Below, piece by piece: positions 1-5,192 of a stretch of 5,192 nt of DNA. This stretch comes from Faecalimonas sp. (GTDB taxonomy: Bacteria > Bacillota_A > Clostridia > Lachnospirales > Lachnospiraceae), in NCBI GenBank assembly GCA_026169575.1, contig JAPFCT010000379.1, positions 1 through 5,192 on the forward strand. Reading direction: 5' to 3'. The translations under genes and the position numbers were made by a program. Each line of letters opens with the position of its first letter. The first letter of the stretch is position 1. The notes beneath the pieces were generated by a model that saw only the letters and a program-made list of their open reading frames with translations, did not search any database and was not told the origin of the DNA.

Positions 1-1309
1 ATTTTATGCGCAGGATATCCGGGGAAGCATCGCACATGTGATGATGCTGGCGAAGCAGGGGATCCTGACGGAGGAAGAGAGGCAGAAGATGATCTCCGGT
101 CTGGAAGGGATCTTAAGAGATGTGGAGGATGGTGTTCTTGAAATTTCTGAACAGTATGAAGATATCCACAGTTTTGTAGAGGCAGTTTTGATCGACCGGA
201 TCGGGGAGCCGGGCAAGAAATTGCATACGGGGAGAAGCAGGAATGATCAGGTTGCCCTCGATATGAAGCTTTACATCAGAGATGAAGTATACGCGGCAGA
301 CAATCTCCTGAAAGAACTGCTGGAGGTGCTGCTCGCTGTCATGGAGGAACACATTGATACCGTGATGCCTGGATTTACGCATCTTCAGAAGGCGCAGCCG
401 ATCACACTGGCGCATCACATGGGCGCTTATTTTGAAATGTTTAAGCGGGACCGCTCCCGGATGAAAGATATTTATCAGAGAATGAACTATTGTCCGCTTG
501 GCTCGGGGGCGCTGGCAGGGACGACCTATCCGCTGGACAGAGCATATACGGCGGAGCTTCTTGGATTTGCAGGACCGACCTGGAACAGTATGGACTCTGT
601 GTCAGACAGAGACTATCTGATTGAATTTTTATCTGCACTGTCGATGGTCATGATGCATCTGAGCCGTTTTTCAGAGGAGATCATCATCTGGAACAGCAAT
701 GAATATCAGTTTGTGGAGATCGATGATGCGTATAGTACCGGCAGCAGTATCATGCCGCAGAAGAAGAATCCGGACATTGCAGAACTTGTCCGTGGAAAGA
801 CCGGGCGTGTCTACGGCGCGCTGACATCACTGCTTGTGACGATGAAAGGACTGCCGCTTGCTTATAACAAGGATATGCAGGAGGACAAGGAGCTTGCTTT
901 TGATGCGATCGACACGGCAAAAGGCTGTCTGTCGCTGTTTACCGGTATGCTCCGCACGATGAAATTCCAGAAGGAACAGATGGAGCAGAGCGCTAAGAAT
1001 GGATTTACAAATGCGACGGATGCGGCAGATTATCTTGTCGGACGTGGAGTAGCATTTCGTGATGCGCACGGGATTGTCGGACAGCTTGTTCTGACCTGCC
1101 TTGAGAAAGGAATTTCACTGGAGGAGATGACACTGGAAGAATATCAGCAGATTTCGCCGGTATTCCAGGAAGACATTTATGATGCGATCAGTCTGAAGAC
1201 CTGCGTGGAAAAGCGCAATACGATCGGGGCGCCGGGGCGTGAGGCGATGGAGCAGGTGATCTCCCTTCAGAAGCGTTATTTGTCCCAGTCGGACACGTTT
1301 TCAAAATAA
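1..1309 (+). CDS. argH: Argininosuccinate lyase, 5'-truncated by window edge
   Basis: Cytosolic enzyme that splits argininosuccinate into arginine and fumarate, the last step of arginine synthesis. The reading frame is open from the left edge, with the first whole codon at base 2, and ends at TAA 1307-1309, giving 435 visible residues. The first visible residues, FYAQDIRGSIAH, match the family around residue 29, so roughly 28 N-terminal residues lie outside the window; the GTG at 38 is internal, not the start. Family landmarks are intact and in order: HTGRSRNDQ (224-250), MPGFTHLQKAQP with the active-site Thr-His pair (377-382), and the fumarase/aspartase-superfamily signature GSSIMPQKKNP (740-772), whose first serine (743-745) is the likely catalytic loop residue. 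KGLPLAYNKDMQED and the C-terminal domain follow. No lesion is seen. The next gene, asd, starts 41 bases downstream with no terminator between, suggesting co-transcription. In many bacteria argG lies just upstream, which cannot be checked here. Confidence 0.97.
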   Translation, partial: FYAQDIRGSIAHVMMLAKQGILTEEERQKMISGLEGILRDVEDGVLEISEQYEDIHSFVEAVLIDRIGEPGKKLHTGRSRNDQVALDMKLYIRDEVYAADNLLKELLEVLLAVMEEHIDTVMPGFTHLQKAQPITLAHHMGAYFEMFKRDRSRMKDIYQRMNYCPLGSGALAGTTYPLDRAYTAELLGFAGPTWNSMDSVSDRDYLIEFLSALSMVMMHLSRFSEEIIIWNSNEYQFVEIDDAYSTGSSIMPQKKNPDIAELVRGKTGRVYGALTSLLVTMKGLPLAYNKDMQEDKELAFDAIDTAKGCLSLFTGMLRTMKFQKEQMEQSAKNGFTNATDAADYLVGRGVAFRDAHGIVGQLVLTCLEKGISLEEMTLEEYQQISPVFQEDIYDAISLKTCVEKRNTIGAPGREAMEQVISLQKRYLSQSDTFSK

Positions 1310-1333
1310 GATCAAAAGACAGAAGAATTTGGC

Positions 1334-1342
1334 AAGGAGAGG
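1334..1342 (+). promoter_or_regulatory. Ribosome binding site of asd
   Basis: AAGGAGAGG has a strong AAGGAG core that ends about 11 bases before the ATG at 1351. It supports that ATG as the start. The surrounding gap 1310-1350 is purine-rich and shows neither a hairpin with a T run nor a convincing promoter. Confidence 0.8.
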
Positions 1343-1350
1343 AAAGAAAG

Positions 1351-2436
1351 ATGGAGAGAAAATTAAGAGTAGGAATTTTAGGAGCGACTGGAATGGTAGG
1401 ACAGAGATTCATTTCGCTGTTAGAAGATCATCCATGGTTTGAGGTGGTGACCGTTGCAGCCAGCCCAAGATCTGAAGGAAAGACTTATGAGGAAGCAGTC
1501 GGAGACCGCTGGAAAATGAAAACACCGATGCCGGAGGCAGTTAAGAAATTAGTTGTCATGAATGTCAATGAGGTAGAAAAAGTGGCTGCAGGCGTTGATT
1601 TTGTATTCAGTGCGGTAGATATGTCAAAAGAAGAGATCAAGGCGATCGAGGAAGCATATGCAAAGACTGAGACACCGGTCGTGTCAAACAACAGTGCGCA
1701 CCGCTGGACAAAGGATGTGCCGATGGTGATCCCGGAGATCAATCCGGAACATTTTGAGATCATCGAAGCACAGAAGGCGCGTCTCGGAACCGAGAGAGGA
1801 TTTGTTGCAGTGAAGCCGAACTGCTCGATCCAGAGTTATGCGCCGGTCCTTACTGCATGGAAGGAATTTGAACCGACAGAGGTAGTTGCGACGACTTACC
1901 AGGCGATCTCAGGAGCAGGCAAGACGTTTGCAGACTGGCCGGAGATAGTGGAAAATATCATTCCGTTTATCGGAGGAGAGGAAGAAAAAAGCGAGCAGGA
2001 ACCGCTCAGGATCTGGGGAGAGATCAAAGACGGCGAGATCGTGAAGGCAGAGAGCCCGGTGATCACAACACAGTGTATCCGTGTTCCGGTTCTGGACGGG
2101 CATACGGCGGCAGTTTTCGTAAAATTTGCGAAGAAGCCGACAAAGGAACAGCTGATCGAGAAGCTTGTGACGTTTAAAGGGCTGCCGCAGGAACTAGAAC
2201 TTCCAAGTGCGCCAAAGCAGTTTATCCAGTATCTTGAGGAAGATAACCGTCCGCAGGTAAAACTGGATGTAGATTTTGAGAATGGTATGGGGATTTCTGT
2301 CGGACGTCTGAGAGAAGACAGTGTGTATGATTATAAGTTTGTCGGACTTTCCCACAATACTGTCAGAGGTGCAGCAGGCGGTGCGGTGCTCTGCGCGGAG
2401 ACACTGACTGCAAAAGGATATATCAAGGCGAAATAG
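1351..2436 (+). CDS. asd: Aspartate-semialdehyde dehydrogenase, archaeal/fungal-like type
   Basis: Cytosolic NADP-dependent enzyme converting L-aspartyl-4-phosphate to L-aspartate-4-semialdehyde, the branch point toward lysine/diaminopimelate, methionine and threonine. The 361-residue protein is full length for its subtype. The N-terminal nucleotide-binding fold carries GATGMVGQ at residues 11-18. The active-site cysteine is C158 in KPNCS, followed by Q184 in TTYQAISGAG, the substrate-binding arginine R244 and the catalytic histidine H251 in RVPVLDGHTAAV. The Cys-to-Gln and Arg-to-His spacings (26 and 7 residues) closely match the E. coli enzyme (27 and 7, from memory). The stretch NIIPFIGGEEEKSEQE at 202-217 and the overall pattern resemble the Methanocaldococcus and yeast Hom2 branch rather than the E. 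coli or Bacillus branches. The start is ATG 1351 with a strong RBS, and the Rossmann motif sits at the expected distance from it. Stop is TAG. The gene is probably the distal member of an argH-asd transcript ending at the hairpin at 2448-2495. Confidence 0.96.
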   Translation: MERKLRVGILGATGMVGQRFISLLEDHPWFEVVTVAASPRSEGKTYEEAVGDRWKMKTPMPEAVKKLVVMNVNEVEKVAAGVDFVFSAVDMSKEEIKAIEEAYAKTETPVVSNNSAHRWTKDVPMVIPEINPEHFEIIEAQKARLGTERGFVAVKPNCSIQSYAPVLTAWKEFEPTEVVATTYQAISGAGKTFADWPEIVENIIPFIGGEEEKSEQEPLRIWGEIKDGEIVKAESPVITTQCIRVPVLDGHTAAVFVKFAKKPTKEQLIEKLVTFKGLPQELELPSAPKQFIQYLEEDNRPQVKLDVDFENGMGISVGRLREDSVYDYKFVGLSHNTVRGAAGGAVLCAETLTAKGYIKAK

Positions 2437-2447
2437 AGGATAAAGGG

Positions 2448-2495
2448 AAAAGGGGCTGTAAGCATGCAGAAAGAGCTGATTTGCAGTGCCTTTTT
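2448..2495 (+). terminator. Probable intrinsic terminator after asd
   Basis: The left arm AAAAGGGGCTGTAA (2448-2461) pairs with the right arm TTGCAGTGCCTTTTT (2481-2495). By eye this gives about 14 pairs, including a few G-T wobbles and one bulged G. The loop is 19 bases and may hold a 3-base CAG/CTG inner helix. The right arm ends in five T followed by CTGTTT. The structure begins 11 bases after the asd stop, the expected place for a transcript end. The complement also ends in a T-rich run, so it could act in both directions. The long loop and wobble pairs keep confidence moderate; no folding energy was computed. Confidence 0.6.
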
Positions 2496-2523
2496 CTGTT
2501 TCCGGAAGAGTTTGTGGCAGGGT

Positions 2524-2543
2524 ATGGAAATGAAAATGGAAAT
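2524..2543 (+). repeat. Short tandem repeat (ATGRAA x3) in the ppk1 promoter
   Basis: Three consecutive hexamers, ATGGAA, ATGAAA and ATGGAA, are followed by AT. Read another way, ATGGAAAT occurs twice (2524-2531 and 2536-2543) with a 12-base period. The repeat covers the candidate -35 and much of the spacer of the ppk1 promoter. It may be a regulator half-site pair, or simply low-complexity A-rich sequence; no regulator is identifiable from this window. Confidence 0.5.
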
Positions 2544-2553
2544 TTGTTATACT
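2525..2553 (+). promoter_or_regulatory. Probable sigma-A-type promoter for ppk1 (extended -10)
   Basis: The -10 hexamer TATACT (2548-2553) matches TATAAT at five of six positions and is preceded by TG one base upstream (2545-2546), making an extended -10. At the ideal 17-base spacing lies TGGAAA (2525-2530), matching TTGACA at four of six. Transcription would start near 2560, giving a leader of about 44 bases before the ppk1 ATG. Its place after the terminator-like hairpin and before the ppk1 RBS supports a new transcription unit here. Confidence 0.6.
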
Positions 2554-2588
2554 GAGAACTGACAAAGAAAGACTGGAACTGCGAAAAA

Positions 2589-2596
2589 GAGGAAGG
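2589..2596 (+). promoter_or_regulatory. Ribosome binding site of ppk1
   Basis: GAGGAAGG, followed by TG, ends seven bases before ATG 2604. It is a good Shine-Dalgarno match at ideal spacing and fixes the ppk1 start. Confidence 0.75.
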
Positions 2597-2603
2597 TGTT
2601 CAA

Positions 2604-4709
2604 ATGAGGAAAGAACTATTAGCTTACACACAGAACAGAGAGCTGTCCTGGCTTCGTTTTAATGAAAGGGTGCTGCAGGAAGCGCAGGATCCGACCGTGC
2701 CGCTTCTGGAACGGATGAAGTTTGTTGCGATCTTTACAAGTAATCTGGATGAGTTTTTTATGATCCGGGTAGGAAGCCTCTATGATATGGGGATGGTCGG
2801 GAAGAATCACATCGATGATAAGACCGGGTGGAGCGCGAAGCAGCAGCTGGAGAAGATCTATGCCGCAGTCGCGCCGCTTTATAAGGAGCGGGAGAAGACG
2901 TACGCGGAGATCAAAAAGCAGCTGGGACCTTATGGGATCTGCGGGCTTTCATTTAAAGAACTGGCACAGCAGGAGAAGAAGTTTGTAAAAAAATATTTTA
3001 AAGAACAGATCCTGCCGCTTCTGTCCCCACAGATCGTAGACCCCAATCATCCATTTCCACATCTTCTGAACAATGAGATCTATGTGACTGCAACATTAAA
3101 AGAAAATGGCAGATCGCTGTTTGGCATTGTTCCGGTACCGCAGTTTATTTCTGATATTTTATATCTTCCGGGACATGATATCCGTTACATCCGTATGGAA
3201 AAAGTGATCATGGAATATCTGGAACTGATTTTCGGGCAGTATGAAATTGCGGACCGCAATTATATCTGTGTGACGAGAAATGCGGATATTTCCCCGGATG
3301 ATGAAGCATTTGACATTAACGATGATTTTCGCTGCCGGATGAAAAAGACGCTGCATAAGCGCAGGAGAATGGCGGTTGTGCGGCTCGAGGTGGCAGAGAA
3401 TCTGAGCAAAGAGCGGGAACAGTATTTCTGCAGCAAATTCAATATTACACCGAAACAGATTTTCCGCACAAAGGTACCGATGAAACTGGATTTTATATTT
3501 TCAGTGATCGATAAAGTACCGGATTCTATGAAGCGTGCGCTGACGTATGAGCCATTTTCCCCGCAGGCGGCGAAGATGGTCGAACCGGGCAGCATGATGA
3601 AGCAGATCCGGAGAAGGGATATACTGCTCTCTTACCCATATGAAAGTATGGATCCGTTCCTCGGACTGATCAAGGAGGCATCCACAGATCCAAATGTCAT
3701 GACGATCAAGATTACGATCTACCGTCTTGCAAGGAAGACAAGACTGGTGGAATATCTGTGTGCGGCAGCTGAAAACGGAAAAGAAGTGACGGTGCTGATC
3801 GAGCTGCGGGCGAGGTTTGATGAGCAAAATAATATCGACTGGTCCGAGCGGCTTGAGGAGGCGGGATGCCGTGTGATCTATGGGTTTGAAGGGTACAAGG
3901 TGCACTCGAAGATCTGTCTGATCACTTACCGGCACCGCAATGAGATCCAGTATATCACACAGATCGGAACGGGAAATTATAATGAGAAGACAGCTGCGAT
4001 GTACACGGACGTCTCTCTGATGACGGCAGACCGCAGGATCGGGGAAGATGCGGCGGAGTTTTTCAAAAATATGTCGATCAGCAACCTGAATGGAAGGTAT
4101 GAGGAATTGATCGTCGCGCCGACAAGCTTAAAGCAGAAGATTTTACTGTTGATTGACGAGGAGATTGAAAAAGGTCCGAACGGAAGGATTGTGATGAAGA
4201 TGAATTCTGTGACGGACATGGATTTTATTGAGAAGATTGCCGAGGCATCCAGAGCCGGTGTCCGGGTGGATCTGATTGTGCGTGGAATCTGCTGTATCCT
4301 GCCGGGGATTGAAGGCGAGACAGAGAATCTGAGAGTCATCAGCATTGTGGGGCGGTATCTGGAGCATGCCAGAATTTTCAGCTTTGGAGTCAGGGAGGAT
4401 CAGAAACTTTATATCGGATCGGCAGATATGATGACAAGAAATACGGAAAAACGTGTGGAAGTAGCATGTCCGGTATATGATCCGGCAGTGAAAAGACAGC
4501 TGAATCATCTTTTAAAAGTGATGTTGTCAGACAATGTGAAAGCACGTATCCTGACAAAGGATGGAACGTACAGAAAGCGTGAGCAGGGCGCGCGCGAGGT
4601 GAATGCACAGGAAGTGTTTATGCAGGAAGCGCTCCGGGACAGACAAAAGGAAAAAAAGCGTGAGCCGGAAGTATTCCGCAGACTTTTGGATCTGCTCCAT
4701 AAGAAATAA
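2604..4709 (+). CDS. ppk1: Polyphosphate kinase 1
   Basis: Reversibly transfers the ATP gamma-phosphate onto inorganic polyphosphate, building the storage polymer. The family is commonly membrane-associated, but no membrane segment is visible here. The 701 residues are the normal PPK1 length. The N-terminal domain (about 4-110) holds NRELSWLRFNERVL and SNLDEFFMIRVG, with N47 the likely nucleotide-contacting asparagine. The head domain (about 120-310) contains NHPFPHLLNN. Two phospholipase-D-like C-terminal domains (about 325-500 and 503-675) follow. H434 in GYKVHSK is the expected autophosphorylated histidine and H588 in RYLEHARIFSFG is the second active-site histidine. R374 and R404 probably correspond to the Mg-binding arginines, and GTGNYNEKTA follows at 456-465. 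The C-terminal tail, about 655-701, is strongly charged. Start ATG 2604 has a good RBS and its own probable promoter. No frameshift is seen. A phased A AAA AAG heptamer lies at 4652-4658. galM starts 23 bases after the stop, so co-transcription is likely. Confidence 0.97.
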   Translation: MRKELLAYTQNRELSWLRFNERVLQEAQDPTVPLLERMKFVAIFTSNLDEFFMIRVGSLYDMGMVGKNHIDDKTGWSAKQQLEKIYAAVAPLYKEREKTYAEIKKQLGPYGICGLSFKELAQQEKKFVKKYFKEQILPLLSPQIVDPNHPFPHLLNNEIYVTATLKENGRSLFGIVPVPQFISDILYLPGHDIRYIRMEKVIMEYLELIFGQYEIADRNYICVTRNADISPDDEAFDINDDFRCRMKKTLHKRRRMAVVRLEVAENLSKEREQYFCSKFNITPKQIFRTKVPMKLDFIFSVIDKVPDSMKRALTYEPFSPQAAKMVEPGSMMKQIRRRDILLSYPYESMDPFLGLIKEASTDPNVMTIKITIYRLARKTRLVEYLCAAAENGKEVTVLIELRARFDEQNNIDWSERLEEAGCRVIYGFEGYKVHSKICLITYRHRNEIQYITQIGTGNYNEKTAAMYTDVSLMTADRRIGEDAAEFFKNMSISNLNGRYEELIVAPTSLKQKILLLIDEEIEKGPNGRIVMKMNSVTDMDFIEKIAEASRAGVRVDLIVRGICCILPGIEGETENLRVISIVGRYLEHARIFSFGVREDQKLYIGSADMMTRNTEKRVEVACPVYDPAVKRQLNHLLKVMLSDNVKARILTKDGTYRKREQGAREVNAQEVFMQEALRDRQKEKKREPEVFRRLLDLLHKK

Positions 4710-4718
4710 GAAAGACAG

Positions 4719-4724
4719 AAGGGA
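4719..4724 (+). promoter_or_regulatory. Ribosome binding site of galM
   Basis: AAGGGA ends eight bases before ATG 4733. It favours that start over the in-frame ATG at 4751, which has no purine-rich site at suitable distance except the A-run itself. The site is only moderately strong. The ppk1-galM gap contains no promoter or terminator that I can see. Confidence 0.6.
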
Positions 4725-4732
4725 AGAAAAAA

Positions 4733-5192
4733 ATGAGTATAAAGAAAACAATGTTTGGAACAACAAAACGGGGAGAGGAGGTTTCACTCTATACGCTCTC
4801 CAATGAGCATGGAATGGAGATCGCCGTGACAGATCTTGGTGCGACTCTTGTGAAAGTGCTCGTAACAGATAAAAACGGCGGGAAGAAAGATGTAGTGCTT
4901 GGATATGATACTCCGCAAAAATATGAAGAGGCCGATAAGTTTTTCGGCGCGATCGTCGGAAGATGCGCAAACCGGATCGGAGGCGCCTCCTTTGAACTGA
5001 ATGGAAAGACGTATACACTGGCGCAGAATAATAATGGAAACAACCTGCACAGTGGGATGGATTTTTTCAATGTCCGAATTTGGAATGTAAAAGAAGAAAA
5101 AGAAGATCAGATCACTTTTGTGCTGGACAGTAAAGATGGCGATCAGGGTTATCCGGGGGCAGTGCAGATTGAGGTAAGTTACACACTGACTG
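4733..5192 (+). CDS. galM: Aldose 1-epimerase (mutarotase), 3'-truncated by window edge
   Basis: Interconverts the alpha and beta anomers of aldoses such as glucose and galactose in the cytosol; in the Leloir pathway it supplies alpha-galactose to galactokinase. The frame is open from ATG 4733 to the right edge, giving 153 whole codons of an enzyme usually about 330-350 residues long. Typical features are the N-terminal beta-rich pattern TDLGATLVKVLV (33-44), DVVLGYDT (53-60), the family hallmark VGRCANRIGGASFELNG (75-91) with R81 the likely substrate-contacting arginine, and NNLHSG (103-108) with H106 at the conserved sugar-binding histidine position. The second conserved histidine and the catalytic glutamate would lie beyond the window, so activity cannot be judged. 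The position after HSG reads MDFFN rather than the commoner glycine-aromatic pattern. The gene follows ppk1 by 23 bases. No other galactose gene is visible, so a general sugar role is equally possible. Confidence 0.93.
   Translation, partial: MSIKKTMFGTTKRGEEVSLYTLSNEHGMEIAVTDLGATLVKVLVTDKNGGKKDVVLGYDTPQKYEEADKFFGAIVGRCANRIGGASFELNGKTYTLAQNNNGNNLHSGMDFFNVRIWNVKEEKEDQITFVLDSKDGDQGYPGAVQIEVSYTLT

Noticed and set aside
1275..1310. Possible separate promoter for asd at the end of argH
   Set aside because: The best hexamer pair I could build (TTGTCC-like and AAAATA) is poor in both elements.
1315..1325. AAAGACAGAAG occurring just after argH and again just after ppk1 (4711-4721)
   Set aside because: Eleven identical bases in two purine-rich gaps; likely chance given the A/G bias of such spacers, with no structure attached.
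2194..2631. A 145-residue open frame on the - strand covering the asd-ppk1 gap
   Set aside because: It is mostly antisense to the end of asd and runs through the terminator and promoter signals of the + strand. No family resemblance.
3501..3935. A 144-residue open frame on the - strand inside ppk1
   Set aside because: It is wholly antisense to the conserved active-site region of ppk1, has no recognisable domain and is explained by the codon pattern of the real gene.
4588..4596. Alternating GCGCGCGCG run, possible Z-DNA or recombination motif
   Set aside because: It is short, lies within the ppk1 frame (encoding part of QGARE) and has no companion signal.
4527..5018. A 163-residue open frame on the - strand across the ppk1-galM junction
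   Set aside because: It overlaps two well-supported + strand genes, and its composition (rich in Leu, Ser, Arg and Phe) is typical of a reverse-complement shadow. No RBS or domain was seen.
1..5192. Mobile element, CRISPR, tRNA/rRNA, riboswitch or defence cassette
   Set aside because: I saw no transposase or integrase frame, no spaced repeats, no terminal inverted repeats and no recognisable tRNA, T-box or riboswitch core; nearly all bases are explained by four housekeeping genes.

Overview
The window looks like a chromosomal segment of a Gram-positive, gut-type Clostridium relative, most likely Lachnospiraceae. I infer this from the moderate GC content, the purine-rich Shine-Dalgarno sites, the short purine-rich gaps between genes, and the overall look of the ArgH, Asd and Ppk proteins. 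No database search was possible, so the taxonomy is an impression. All genes lie on the + strand and all are recognisable core metabolism.

Layout. (1) Bases 1-1309 hold argininosuccinate lyase (argH), missing about its first 28 codons at the left edge. (2) A 41-base gap with no terminator leads to asd (1351-2436), an aspartate-semialdehyde dehydrogenase of the archaeal/fungal-like branch, so argH-asd probably share a transcript. (3) The 167-base gap 2437-2603 is the only sizeable non-coding stretch. It holds a terminator-like hairpin with a T run (2448-2495), then an extended -10 promoter (2525-2553) overlaid by a small ATGRAA tandem repeat, then the ppk1 ribosome binding site. (4) ppk1 (2604-4709) encodes a complete polyphosphate kinase with both active-site histidines. 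(5) After 23 bases comes galM (4733 to the right edge), an aldose 1-epimerase cut off after 153 codons, probably co-transcribed with ppk1.

How the genes fit together. ArgH completes arginine synthesis from an aspartate-derived intermediate, and Asd sends aspartyl phosphate toward lysine/diaminopimelate, methionine and threonine, so the first unit concerns aspartate-family amino acids. The second unit pairs polyphosphate storage with sugar anomer interconversion; any functional link there is speculative.

I found no mobile element, CRISPR array, RNA gene or defence-type cassette, and I do not think the window contains an undescribed system. The points worth a second look are small: the promoter repeat, a correctly phased A AAA AAG slippery heptamer with a small hairpin near the end of ppk1, the Asd subtype, and a 32-codon ORF overlapping the terminator hairpin.
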